From NCBI GenBank assembly GCA_003520455.1, contig DOUV01000327.1, forward strand, positions 1 to 11,533: a stretch of DNA of 11,533 nt, in the 5' to 3' direction. Made by a program: the position numbers and the translations under genes. Positions within the stretch are counted from its first letter, which is position 1; each line of letters begins with the position of its first letter. Shown piece after piece: positions 1 to 7,339 of the stretch. The notes under the pieces were generated by a model that was not told the DNA's origin, made no database searches, and saw nothing but the letters and a program-made list of their open reading frames with translations. The stretch comes from Chloroflexota bacterium (GTDB taxonomy: Bacteria; Chloroflexota; Anaerolineae; Ardenticatenales; Ardenticatenaceae).

Positions 1-1163
1 AAGGAAAATGAGGGACAATACCGGATATCGCCGAACTTGGCTTTGGCCGTGGCGATGTCCGTGTCATAGTTGAGCGTCCGCCAGTCCCAAGTGGGGTCCT
101 GGAACACGAAGTACTTATAAAAGTCGACCGCGATCGGGAAGGGCGGCGGCGGACTGGCCAACCCGGTCCATTGCGGCTCGCTGCCGGGTTCCAGCCCGTA
201 CCAGACCTGCTCGCCGGCCGAATTGTGCGGCCCGGCGTAGATCTGTCTGACCGCTTCCGCTTCACGCTCCGTCAGGCAGCTGCAGTCCGGCGGAACGTCC
301 TTCGGGCACGTGATGGTCTCGGGATCGAAGTGGCACTGGCGCGGATCGCCCACCACACCGTCGACGACACCGTCCAGACCGTCGCAGGCCGCTACCACCG
401 CCTCGTTGATCGTATGGTACTTGCACGGCGGGATCTCGCTGGCCGGATCGATCATAGTCTGCTGTGCCAGCTACAGCTCGGCCCCGATAAACGTCGACCA
501 ATTGATCGCTGGGGCACCGGAGACGATGCCGTCGTAGTCATCAGGAAACCGCTGGGCCTCCATCAGCCCCTGCCGGCCGCCGGTTGAACACCCCGTGAAA
601 TACGAATACGTTGGCACTGCACCGTAGAAGGCCTCTATGACCGCCTTGCTCTTGACGGTCATCTCGTGGATGGCTCGATAGGCGAAGTCGATCACCAACT
701 GCTCGTTCAGATTCCCGTTTGCATCGAGCGCCCAGCTCCCGTCCACTGCGCTACCGGTGTGGCCGGTGTCGGTGGAGGCAGTGGCGTATCTGCTTCGCAC
801 TGCGGACCCCAGGGCAGAGTAACTGATCGATCCCGCGAACCCGCCGCCACCAACCCCCTGGAACCGGCCATTCCACGTCTCAATCGGCATCCAGACCTCG
901 ATATTGATTTGTGGCGCTACCACGAGGTGCACGCGGCAGAAGGCCGGTAGACCGGAGATGAGCAGAGTGGGTCCCGGTGGGTCGTAGGACCCTGCCGTCA
1001 CCCGCACGGCCTCGGTGACCGTTGTGTCCGGCAGGTTGAGACTGGTGAGGTTCTCGCAGGCAAACGGGGGAGCGACGCGCTGTGCGGCGACCGACGGCTG
1101 GGCGAGGGCGGCGACCACCAAGAGCAGAATTGCAGCGAGCATGAGGATGCGGCGATATCTCAT
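1..1163 (-). pseudogene. Tannase/feruloyl esterase family secreted hydrolase, interrupted by an in-frame TAG; C-terminus outside window
   Basis: The start is the ATG at 1163, preceded by AAAGGAGAG at good spacing. An upstream in-frame ATG at 1199 has no such site. Residues 1-28 form a signal peptide (MRYRR, then a long Leu/Ala/Val stretch ending SVAA), so export is expected. The mature part begins with the family-typical FACENLTSLNLPDTTVTEA and carries GCSTGGRQG, with Cys182 beside the nucleophile Ser183. In this family that Cys pairs with a Cys next to the catalytic His (CS-D-HC motif). The Asp and His would lie beyond the window edge. Codon 231 is TAG (471-473 on the plus strand), yet the same frame then runs open for about 156 codons to the edge with family-like, Cys-rich sequence (VVAACDGLDGVVDGVVGD). 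A TGG-to-TAG change is the simplest cause; a sequencing error is possible. Such enzymes hydrolyse ester bonds in gallate or hydroxycinnamate compounds; the exact substrate cannot be read. Confidence 0.8.
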
Positions 1164-1803
1164 GGGACTCTCCTTTCTGCCAGTGGCTGTGTGTGACACC
1201 CCATTGCCACCACGCAGCGACGACTTAGGAAATTCCTCCTTTCTTTAAGTGAGCAAGGCAACACCACCGGATGGCGCTGAGGCGACTTGATAGAACCGGA
1301 CGCATCGGCTGGTGGATGGTACGCTCAACACGCGCCTTTCTCCGATGCACCCAACGCCGGCAATATGCCACAAGCCCTTTTGAACTGCAAGCAGACGCAG
1401 TGGCTCAAGTAGATCACGTTTGCGATCTATGCGGTGCCGCCGCTATCACCATGCCGCTGCAAGGTCGAGAGCTGAACGCGAGCGGGAAGTCATTAAAGAT
1501 AGTGTGGGTGTCGCCGCGGGTCTGGTGGGACATCTGCAAAAGGCGCCTCAATACGCCAGTCACTTCCGGGTGAGGCTCGATCCCAACGGGCAGCCGAACG
1601 CGGAAGACGTTGCTCGGGCTGCCAGGGACAGAGTGGTGGTCCGAGTTTGATTGGCATGAAACCTTCACAAGGGCAATATCGGATTCCCGATTACCGTTTT
1701 GTAAGAAAGCTCACGGCAAGACTCGGCCATAGCCCATACTCTATACCTGTAACTCGGAAGCATTGGCCGGGGCGGACGCCGACGCATCGTAGCGAGTAAG
1801 AGA

Positions 1804-1875
1804 GGTCACGGTAGCACCGGGGTCTTGACCAAGTGAGGGGAAGGCTGTCCCGATAGTGTGAGTTCTACGCCTTCC
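1804..1875. other. Cluster of small hairpins, possible structured RNA or regulatory element
   Basis: GGTCA (1804-1808) pairs with TGACC (1826-1830) and encloses CGGT-AGC-ACCG (1809-1819). A second stem, GGAAGGC (1839-1845) with GCCTTCC (1869-1875), follows. The first structure is a nested stem with a one-sided six-base bulge. No known RNA family is recognised, and stems this short can arise by chance in GC-rich DNA. Confidence 0.2.
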
Positions 1876-1968
1876 AGCCGATTACTCGACCTCCCCCGAC
1901 TCATTCGTCGTGTTAGGCGGCTTGTTCCTGCCAGTGCGGCCACTCAGAGGTATTGATATCGTGACACG

Positions 1969-1974
1969 AGGAGG
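1969..1974 (+). promoter_or_regulatory. Ribosome binding site of the AhpD-like gene
   Basis: A full AGGAGG lies eight bases before the ATG at 1983. It decides between that ATG and another at 1978, which is only three bases from the site and out of frame. Confidence 0.85.
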
Positions 1975-1982
1975 AATATGGT

Positions 1983-2369
1983 ATGTCGACTTTGAAGCTG
2001 ATTCAGGAGCACGAGGCCAGTCATCAGGTCAAGGAGACCTACGAGAAGGTGAAAGTCCGGTACAAAGGCTTCTTACCCGACATTTACAAGGCTTTTGCCA
2101 ACGATCCTACATACCTGGAGTCGATCAATGATCACATGGCTCGTGTGCTCGCACCACGCAAGGTGGATGGCAAGACCAAGGAGGTCATCGCCTTTGTGGT
2201 CGCCGTCATGAATCAGTGTGACTTTTGCATTCATGCCCATACGATGGGATTGAAACGACATGGGTATGACGATGAGGCCATCGCGGAAATCCTGGGCACA
2301 GCAGCGCTCTGGTCCGAGGTCAACCGGTTTAATATTGGCGCGCGGCTCACCTGGCCGCACGAGCACTAG
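1983..2369 (+). CDS. Carboxymuconolactone decarboxylase / AhpD-like family protein
   Basis: A 128-residue cytoplasmic, all-helical protein of the AhpD-like superfamily. The diagnostic CxxC(x3)H motif is Cys79-Asp-Phe-Cys82-Ile-His-Ala-His86. Glu67 sits 12 residues before the first Cys, the same spacing as the proton-relay Glu118 and Cys130 of mycobacterial AhpD. The AhpD His132 position is Phe81 here, so the relay is not identical. Known members are thiol peroxidases or reductants of AhpC, or ring-cleavage decarboxylases. The CxxC pair favours thiol redox chemistry, but the substrate cannot be assigned. The length matches single-domain members (about 110-180 residues). The gene stands alone: the esterase gene diverges about 0.8 kb away, and an intrinsic terminator follows about 185 bp downstream. 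It is not part of the trp operon, which converges on it. Confidence 0.9.
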   Translation: MSTLKLIQEHEASHQVKETYEKVKVRYKGFLPDIYKAFANDPTYLESINDHMARVLAPRKVDGKTKEVIAFVVAVMNQCDFCIHAHTMGLKRHGYDDEAIAEILGTAALWSEVNRFNIGARLTWPHEH

Positions 2370-2387
2370 ACTGCTGGTCAAGGCGTC

Positions 2388-2485
2388 AGACTTCCGAAGT
2401 CTGGTAGGGATCGGGCTGGCCCGGAGCGCCTCCGCCGACCATGATCGCGGCGGGGGACCGGCTGCGAACCAGACTTCGGAAGTCT
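2388..2485. repeat. REPIN-like pair of palindromic repeats
   Basis: AGACTTCCGAAGTCTGGT (2388-2405) and its exact reverse complement (2468-2485) form 18-bp inverted arms 62 bp apart. Each arm is itself a palindrome around one centre base (AGACTTC-C-GAAGTCT). The spacer is also self-complementary: GGGC/GCCC near 2412-2421 and a CCGCCG/CGGCGG pair near 2430-2455. Two inverted palindromic units around a structured spacer is the layout of REP doublets (BIME/REPIN), elements mobilised in trans by RAYT transposases. It begins 18 bp after the stop codon of the AhpD-like gene, a usual site for such elements. Genome-wide copy number cannot be judged from one window. Confidence 0.6.
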
Positions 2486-2553
2486 CCGACCACGCGTCCA
2501 CGGCGACGACTTGACTGATGTTCTAGCGCTCCACAAACGGAAGGATTCGTGAG

Positions 2554-2583
2554 TGGGCCCACGCGAAGGCGCGGGCCCATTTT
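2554..2583 (+). terminator. Intrinsic terminator after the AhpD-like gene
   Basis: TGGGCCC (2554-2560) pairs with GGGCCCA (2573-2579). The stem continues after one mismatch with CGC/GCG around a GAAG loop and is followed directly by TTTT (2580-2583). On the plus strand this is a normal rho-independent terminator for the gene ending at 2369. On the minus strand no T-run follows the stem, so it probably does not stop trp transcription. Confidence 0.7.
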
Positions 2584-2681
2584 CACGTGCTGTTGACTTC
2601 TTCTCTGTCCCGTCAGCCAGAGGCTACGGTGCCGCCATTTCTATGGGTGCTCCAACCATGTTCTCGGCCGGTCCGGATCGT

Positions 2682-2701
2682 AAAAACCGACCCGGGTCCG
2701 G
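2682..2701 (-). terminator. Candidate terminator of the trp operon
   Basis: On the minus strand, about 105 bases after the trpA stop, CCGGACCCGGGTCGG is followed by TTTTT. The stem is only five GC-rich pairs with one bulged base and a four-base loop. Position and T-run suit an operon end, but the stem is weak. Confidence 0.4.
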
Positions 2702-2805
2702 CGGATCACGCTTCGATTGCAGGGCAAGAAAAGGAGGATGGACGCGCGTGATTGGAACGGCCCGAGGCGAAAGAGGTGAACACGTTCGCTGTCTCAAGGT
2801 GCCGG

Positions 2806-3603
2806 TTACGAGGCGCCGTCGAGCCCGGCGCGCAGGTCGCTGATGAAGGCGGCGGCAGCGGCGACGGGATCGTCGGCCGCGGCAACCCGCTTGATCAGGG
2901 CACTGCCGACGATGACGCCGTCGGCAATGCGACCGACGCGCGCGGCCTCGGCTGGCGTACCGATGCCGAAACCGACGCACAGGGACTGGCTCGACCGGGT
3001 GCGTACCCGCGAAACGAAGTTCTCGAGCTCGGGCGGCAGGTGATCGCGCGCGCCGGTGACGCCGGTCAGCGAGATGAGGTAGATGAAGCCGGTCGCGCGT
3101 TCCGCCACCAACTCGATCCGCTCGTCGTCGCTGACCGGCGTGAGGAAGAAGATGAGGTCCAGACCGCACGCCGCCAGCGCTGCGCGCAGTTCATCCGATT
3201 CCTCGGGCGGCAGGTCGGGAATGATTACGCCGTCCACGCCCGCCGCCGCAGCCCGCTCGGTGAAGGCCTCGATTCCAAACTGGAAGATGGGGTTGTAGTA
3301 GCCCATCAGGATCAATGGGATTTCGAGCCCCTGATCGCGCAGGCGCTCGGCAGTGTCGAGGCACCCGCGCAGGGTCACGCCGTTGGCGAGGGCCCGCTGA
3401 CCCGCAGCCTGGATTGTCGGACCATCGGCGAGTGGATCGCTGAAGGGAACCCCCAACTCGATCATGTCGGCGCCCGCCGCCGCGAGTGCCGGCACGATCG
3501 CCAGCGTGCTCTCCGCCGCGGGGAACCCGACCGTAATGAAGGGCATCAGGGCGGTGCGGCCGGCGCGGCTCAAATGCTCAAAAGTTCGTGCAATGCGACT
3601 CAT
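2806..3603 (-). CDS. trpA: Tryptophan synthase alpha chain
   Basis: Cleaves indole-3-glycerol phosphate to indole and glyceraldehyde 3-phosphate; the indole passes through a tunnel to TrpB in the alpha2-beta2 complex. The protein is a single TIM barrel of 265 residues (E. coli 268). The signature ELGVPFSDPLADGPTIQ gives catalytic Glu49 and Asp60, numbered exactly as in E. coli when the ATG at 3603 is used. GYYNPIFQFG and the late glycine-rich phosphate-binding segments (GFGIGTPAEA, DGVIVGSA) are present. A longer frame would begin at a TTG (3618), but the GAGG overlapping that TTG sits nine bases before the ATG and favours the shorter form. It is the last gene of the operon, 101 bases after trpB, with a candidate terminator downstream. 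Confidence 0.96.
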   Translation of the reverse strand: MSRIARTFEHLSRAGRTALMPFITVGFPAAESTLAIVPALAAAGADMIELGVPFSDPLADGPTIQAAGQRALANGVTLRGCLDTAERLRDQGLEIPLILMGYYNPIFQFGIEAFTERAAAAGVDGVIIPDLPPEESDELRAALAACGLDLIFFLTPVSDDERIELVAERATGFIYLISLTGVTGARDHLPPELENFVSRVRTRSSQSLCVGFGIGTPAEAARVGRIADGVIVGSALIKRVAAADDPVAAAAAFISDLRAGLDGAS

Positions 3604-3704
3604 TGTTTCGATCCTCAACGCGAAGAAGATTGAAGATGAACGGTTCGCTTGCGAGCCGGATACGACGCCAGAAAAGACTCATCGCTCATCCCCAATCGCC
3701 GATC

Positions 3705-4931
3705 TCACACCGTCACTCCCAGTGCCTCTGCCACGGTCAGCATGTCCTTGTCGCCGCGCCCGCTGATGTTGACCACCATGATCTCCTCGGGTGCCATTGT
3801 CGGGGCACGCTTGACCGCCTCGGCCACAGCGTGAGCGCTCTCAAGCGCCGGGATGATGCCCTCCAACCGGCTGAGGAGCTGCAGCGCCTCGAGTGCCTCC
3901 TTGTCGGTGGCGTAGGTGTAGCCGGCCCGCTCGATCTCGCGGAGGTGGGCGTGCTCGGGGCCGACGGCGGCGTAGTCCAGTCCGGCAGAGATCGAGTGGG
4001 TGAGCGCGATCTGGCCGTCGGCATCCTGGAGCACATAGGTCTGGGTGCCGTGCAGGACGCCCAACCGCCCGCGCGCCGGATCAGCGAAGCGAGCCGCGTG
4101 CTGGCCCCCCTTGATCCCCGTGCCGCCCGCCTCGACGCCCACCAGCATCACGCTCTCGTCAGCGATGAAGGGTGTGAAGAAGCCAATCGAATTCGAGCCC
4201 CCACCCACGCAGGCGACCAACATGTCGGGGAGACGCCCCTCCGCCTCCAAGATTTGAGCGCGGGTCTCGTCGCCGATCAGACGCTGGAAGTCGCGCACCA
4301 TCATCGGGTAGGGGTGCGGGCCGAGCGCCGAGCCGAGCAGGTAGTGGGTAGTTTGAACGTTTGTCACCCAGTCGCGGATGGCCTCGTTGATAGCGTCCTT
4401 GAGCGTGCGGCTGCCGCTCTCGACGCCGCGGACCTCGGCGCCCAGCAGCTTCATGCGAAAGACGTTTAAGCTCTGGCGGCGCATGTCCTCGGTGCCCATG
4501 TAGACGATACCCTCCAGGCCCAAGAGCGCACAGACTGTTGCCGTCGCCACACCGTGCTGCCCGGCACCGGTCTCGGCGATGATCCGGCGCTTGCCGAGTC
4601 GTTTCGCCAGCAAAGCCTGGCCGAGGGCGTTGTTGATCTTGTGGGCCCCGGTGTGGGCCAGGTCCTCGCGCTTGAGGTAGATGCGAGCACCGCCGAGGTG
4701 CGCACTCAACCGCAGCGCAGGTGTCAGCGGCGTCGGGCGTCCGACATACCGGCCGAGGAGATCGTGAAACTCGGCCTGGAAGGCTGAGTCGTTCCTGGCC
4801 TCAGCGTAAGCAACGGCCAGTTCGCGGACCGCCGGAACCAGCGTCTCGGGGATGTAGGCGCCACCATAACGACCGAAGCGGCCCCGCTGGTCGGGGAGCG
4901 AGGTTGATCCGCGGTTCGGGTGACCGGCCAT
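3705..4931 (-). CDS. trpB: Tryptophan synthase beta chain
   Basis: PLP enzyme that condenses indole with L-serine to make L-tryptophan, in complex with TrpA. The 408 residues match the usual TrpB1 length. Visible features are HTGAHKINN with the PLP-binding Lys98, AETGAGQHG with catalytic Glu120 (Glu109 in Salmonella), the phosphate-binding GGGSNS (243-248), [12 protein letters not shown] (357-368) and NISGRGDKD near the end, whose Ser390 contacts the PLP ring nitrogen in the family. The N-terminus ([15 protein letters not shown]) is the standard beta-chain opening, so this is canonical TrpB1 and not the stand-alone TrpB2 type. The ATG at 4931 follows GTGAGGAAG at good spacing. The gene lies 139 bases after the HIT gene. 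Confidence 0.97.
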   Translation of the reverse strand: MAGHPNRGSTSLPDQRGRFGRYGGAYIPETLVPAVRELAVAYAEARNDSAFQAEFHDLLGRYVGRPTPLTPALRLSAHLGGARIYLKREDLAHTGAHKINNALGQALLAKRLGKRRIIAETGAGQHGVATATVCALLGLEGIVYMGTEDMRRQSLNVFRMKLLGAEVRGVESGSRTLKDAINEAIRDWVTNVQTTHYLLGSALGPHPYPMMVRDFQRLIGDETRAQILEAEGRLPDMLVACVGGGSNSIGFFTPFIADESVMLVGVEAGGTGIKGGQHAARFADPARGRLGVLHGTQTYVLQDADGQIALTHSISAGLDYAAVGPEHAHLREIERAGYTYATDKEALEALQLLSRLEGIIPALESAHAVAEAVKRAPTMAPEEIMVVNISGRGDKDMLTVAEALGVTV

Positions 4932-5070
4932 GATTTCTTCCTCACCTTCTCAAGCGGGAGATTAGAGATTCGCGATCAGGGTTTTGGGCTCGGTTTGCAG
5001 CCGGAGAATGCTGTTCATCTCGAATCGCCAGTCTCTCTCAGGGCGAAAGCGCTCGCGGTGGCCCGCGTCC

Positions 5071-5508
5071 CTACTCCGCCGCTCCGTGGTTTTCTTGCTC
5101 GGCCAACGCCGCGCGAATCCTGGTGGCGCGCTCATCCAGTATCGCTCGCTCGACATACTCCGGCGGCCTCGTGAACCGCCGGTCACCCTCCCAACGGGGG
5201 ATGACATGCAGATGCGCGTGCCACACAACCTGACCGGCGGCCTTGCCGTTGTTGAGCAAGAGGTTGACGCCATCGGCGTTCATGGCGGTCTTCACGGCCA
5301 GCGCCAGGTGCTGCGAGGCCTTGGCCATCGTGGCAGCCACCTCGGGCAGGAGGTCCCACCAGCAGGGGTGATGTTCACGCGGCACGATCATCAGGTGACC
5401 GGGCGAGGCCTGGTTGATATCCAGGAAGACGACGTACTCTTCGGCCTTCTCAACAAATGAGGCGGGCCGCTCTCCGGCAATGATCTGGCAAAAGATGCAG
5501 TCATGCAT
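5071..5508 (-). CDS. HIT (histidine triad) family nucleotide hydrolase/transferase, Hint-like
   Basis: A 145-residue protein with the histidine triad WHAHLHVIPR (His97, His99, His101), the nucleotide-phosphate site of the HIT superfamily. The N-terminal CIFCQIIAGE carries a CxxC pair (Cys4, Cys7), part of a zinc site in many bacterial members. Relatives hydrolyse nucleoside phosphoramidates, aminoacyl-adenylates or dinucleoside polyphosphates. Hint-type removal of aminoacyl-AMP would make sense near trpS, but that link is inference. The start is uncertain: the ATG at 5508 gives the family-typical MHDCIFC but has no clear Shine-Dalgarno, whereas a GTG at 5556 would add 16 residues unlike the family. 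It lies 80 bases after trpF and 139 before trpB, on the same strand, so co-transcription is likely. Confidence 0.92.
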   Translation of the reverse strand: MHDCIFCQIIAGERPASFVEKAEEYVVFLDINQASPGHLMIVPREHHPCWWDLLPEVAATMAKASQHLALAVKTAMNADGVNLLLNNGKAAGQVVWHAHLHVIPRWEGDRRFTRPPEYVERAILDERATRIRAALAEQENHGAAE

Positions 5509-5588
5509 GAGGGTTGTCTGGACGTCGTTGTTCGTCCCCCGAGTGGCCCGAGTCACCGTCTCGAAACCGCTTTGTTACCTGCTACTTG

Positions 5589-6254
5589 CTACACTTCGAT
5601 CGACTTGGCCCGCCGGACGAACTCCCGGACGAGAGCGTGGTCCTTGATCCCTTTCGCCCGTTCAACGCCGCTGGCGACGTCTACGCCCCATGGTTGCACC
5701 TGAGCCACGACGCCGGCTACGCTCGCCGGCGTCAATCCACCGGCAAGCATCAAGCGAAAGCGGCCCGCCAGCAGTTTGGCGACTGCCAGATCGGCCATCG
5801 TGCCGGTGCCGCCGAAGAGCCAGGGGTCGTAGGTATCGAGCAGGAACTGGGGCAGTCGCGGATCAGTGGCCACGACATCGTAGTAGGTGGCGGTCATCGC
5901 CTCCGCATCACCGCGGGTCTGTGGCCGAATGGCCTTGTAGGCCCGTCCTCCCAGCAGGCGAAGCTCGACCGGCGGCTCGCTGCCGTGAAGTTGCGCACCA
6001 TCCAGGCGCACCCGGTCGAGCAGCGCCTGCACGCGCGCGACCGGCTCGTCCACGAAGACGCCCACCAGCGTCGGTGTGGCCTCGCTGAGGGTCTCACGCA
6101 ACCCGGCCACAATCTCCGCAGCGACCTCGGCCGTGACCGCGCGCGGACTCTTCGAGTAGAACACGAAGCCAAGGAGATCAGCGCCGGCCTCAGCCGCAAC
6201 GCGTCCATCCTCGAGCCGCGTGATGCCGCAAATTTTGACTCGAACCGTACTCAC
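5589..6254 (-). CDS. trpF: Phosphoribosylanthranilate isomerase
   Basis: Amadori rearrangement of N-(5'-phosphoribosyl)anthranilate to CdRP, the step between TrpD and TrpC. It is a TIM barrel of 221 residues, normal for a monofunctional TrpF. The general base is Cys9 in VKICGIT and the general acid is Asp140 in LLDTYD. The phosphate-binding segments GGLTP and GVDVASGVE are present. The helix after the FGGTGT glycine loop (MADLAVAK) lacks the usual Phe-Asp-Trp. I chose the GTG at 6254 because AGGTGG (6261-6266) lies six bases upstream. The frame could open at a TTG at 6260, but that codon abuts the Shine-Dalgarno. The start is two bases after the stop codon of the upstream microprotein, so translational coupling is likely. 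Confidence 0.95.
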   Translation of the reverse strand: MSTVRVKICGITRLEDGRVAAEAGADLLGFVFYSKSPRAVTAEVAAEIVAGLRETLSEATPTLVGVFVDEPVARVQALLDRVRLDGAQLHGSEPPVELRLLGGRAYKAIRPQTRGDAEAMTATYYDVVATDPRLPQFLLDTYDPWLFGGTGTMADLAVAKLLAGRFRLMLAGGLTPASVAGVVAQVQPWGVDVASGVERAKGIKDHALVREFVRRAKSIEV

Positions 6255-6256
6255 AC

Positions 6257-6394
6257 TCAACCACCTGAAAGCGGGATGATATTCCCCCCGAAAACAAGCA
6301 GTGCGCAGACGACGCTGAAGGCGACCAAAACGGCGAGAACGATCACGATGACGCCGACAGCAATGAGTGGACCGGTATTCTCGATTTCATCCAT
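6257..6394 (-). CDS. 45-residue predicted membrane microprotein inside the trp operon
   Basis: I do not recognise this protein. ATG at 6394, TGA at 6257-6259, preceded by AAGAGG six bases before the ATG. An acidic N-terminus (MDEIENTG) is followed by one uninterrupted hydrophobic segment at residues 10-35 (Leu, Ile, Val, Ala, Phe, one Cys). A short uncharged tail, GGNIIPLSGG, ends the protein. It therefore looks like a single-pass membrane protein. There are no Lys or Arg residues and no Trp codons, so it is not a Trp-codon leader peptide. Its stop is two bases before the trpF start, and the trpF Shine-Dalgarno lies within its last codons, the arrangement of a coupled gene pair. Support is the ribosome site, the clean membrane profile and the tight junction. 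No homologue can be named, and a short frame in GC-rich DNA can be spurious. Confidence 0.65.
   Translation of the reverse strand: MDEIENTGPLIAVGVIVIVLAVLVAFSVVCALLVFGGNIIPLSGG
6261..6266 (-). promoter_or_regulatory. Ribosome binding site of trpF, inside the microprotein gene
   Basis: On the minus strand AGGTGG lies six bases before GTG 6254 and directly abuts TTG 6260, so it selects the GTG. It encodes the last residues of the upstream microprotein, which ties the two genes together. Confidence 0.7.
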
Positions 6395-6439
6395 GATGAA
6401 CCTCTTGCGGTAACTTCTGAGAATATGGAGGCGGAGGGG

Positions 6440-6470
6440 GTATTGCGGACGGCTCCGCCGCGTACAATAC
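6440..6470 (-). other. Stem-loop between trpC and the microprotein gene
   Basis: GTATTG and CAATAC (6440-6445 and 6465-6470) pair around a GC-rich interior that forms further short stems (CGGA/TCCG at 6446-6449 and 6454-6457). No T-run follows on the minus strand, so it is not a standard terminator. It could be an mRNA stability or processing element within the operon. The surrounding 147-base gap holds no other gene that I can support. Confidence 0.4.
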
Positions 6471-6541
6471 TCCTTTCCCCCTGCATTACCATGAACGCTG
6501 ATATGGAATCGGGTGTGTCGCGTGTAAACGGCGCATGCAGA

Positions 6542-7339
6542 TTATCGATAAGATATCAACTCGCGCACTTTGGCGCCGATATCCCTGGCCCGCACCAGGG
6601 TCTCGCCGACGAGTATGGCATCGACGCCCATCGCCCCCAAGGTGCGCACGTCTTCCGGCGTGCGAATCCCGCTTTCCGCAACGACGGTCACACCTGCCGG
6701 GACGCGCGGCCGCAGCCGCGCAGTGGCCTCAAAATCGACCTCGAAGGTGTGCAGGTCACGATTGTTGATACCGATAATGGCGGCATCAGCGGCCAGCGCG
6801 CGCTCCAGCTCAGCTTCGTCGTGGACTTCGACGAGAGCCTCCATCCCCTGCTCGCGGGTGAGGGCCAGAAGATCGCGCAGCGTGCGGTCGCCCAGAATGC
6901 CGGCGATCAGCAAGAGTGCGTCGGCCCCACCCGCGCGCGCCTCGTAGACCTGGTAGGGATCGACGATGAAGTCTTTACGCAAGACTGGCAGGCTCACCGC
7001 CTGGCGGACGGCCTGCAAGATGCTCATGTTCCCCTGGAAAAAGTGCTGGTCGGTGAGCACAGAGAGTGCGGATGCTCCGTTCTGCGCATAGGTCGATGCA
7101 ATCTCGACCGCATCGAACTTGTTGCGCAGTAGCCCCCTGCTGGGCGAGGCCCGCTTGACCTCGGCGATCAGCGCGGGCGTGCCGGCCGGCGAGGGTTGGA
7201 GGGCCGCACGGAACGGCCGTACAGGCGGCGCGACGAGCAATTGGGCCCGCACCAACTCGATGGGCCTCTCCCGTATCTTCTTGGGGAGCTCTTGGCGCTT
7301 CCAGCGCATGATTTCATCGAGGATCGTTTTCTTGGCCAT
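6542..7339 (-). CDS. trpC: Indole-3-glycerol phosphate synthase
   Basis: Decarboxylating ring closure of CdRP to indole-3-glycerol phosphate, the substrate of TrpA. A monofunctional (alpha/beta)8 barrel of 265 residues. Active-site residues, by analogy with the Sulfolobus enzyme, are Glu60 and Lys62 in AEVKRASPSRG, the general-acid Lys122 in LRKDFI, Glu171 in LVEVHDE and Asn192 in GINNRDL. LTDQHFFQG and VAESGI complete the signature. I chose the ATG at 7339 (MAKKTILDEI), with AAGGGCGAG just upstream. The frame extends to 7426, but the extra 29 residues run through a long inverted repeat and do not look like the family. TrpC and TrpF are separate genes here, unlike the E. coli fusion. Confidence 0.96.
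   Translation of the reverse strand: MAKKTILDEIMRWKRQELPKKIRERPIELVRAQLLVAPPVRPFRAALQPSPAGTPALIAEVKRASPSRGLLRNKFDAVEIASTYAQNGASALSVLTDQHFFQGNMSILQAVRQAVSLPVLRKDFIVDPYQVYEARAGGADALLLIAGILGDRTLRDLLALTREQGMEALVEVHDEAELERALAADAAIIGINNRDLHTFEVDFEATARLRPRVPAGVTVVAESGIRTPEDVRTLGAMGVDAILVGETLVRARDIGAKVRELISYR

Larger units (their letters stand above)
1164..1982. other. Gene-free stretch between divergent genes
   Basis: This 819-bp stretch separates the esterase gene (minus) from the AhpD-like gene (plus) and should hold both promoters. I could not identify a convincing -35/-10 pair for either. Open frames of 75-100 codons occur at 1271-1668 on both strands, but they overlap each other, lack ribosome binding sites and resemble no family I know. 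Small nested inverted repeats lie at 1804-1830 and 1839-1875. No tRNA or mobile-element gene was seen. Confidence 0.6.
2370..2805. other. Intergenic stretch between converging transcription units
   Basis: This 436-bp stretch lies between the stop codons of the AhpD-like gene and trpA. It holds the REPIN-like inverted repeat, a plus-strand terminator and a weaker minus-strand terminator candidate. A 96-codon frame at 2553-2843 begins inside the terminator stem, runs into the end of trpA on the other strand, and is very rich in Arg and Gly. I regard it as non-coding. Confidence 0.6.

Noticed and set aside
171..587. 138-codon plus-strand frame opposite the esterase gene
   Set aside because: Arg-rich shadow of the minus-strand esterase frame, no ribosome binding site, no family resemblance.
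2752..3633. 293-codon plus-strand frame opposite trpA
   Set aside because: Antisense shadow of a clearly identified trpA; GC-rich coding DNA commonly opens the opposite frame.
3615..3689. 24-codon minus-strand frame between trpB and trpA
   Set aside because: Its stop overlaps the trpA Shine-Dalgarno, suggestive of coupling, but it has no good ribosome site of its own and an ordinary composition; too short to support.
3588..4469. 293-codon plus-strand frame opposite trpB
   Set aside because: Antisense shadow of trpB with no ribosome binding site or recognisable domain.
4932..5070. Short frame (18 codons) in the HIT-trpB gap
   Set aside because: No ribosome binding site and too short; no other structure seen in this gap.
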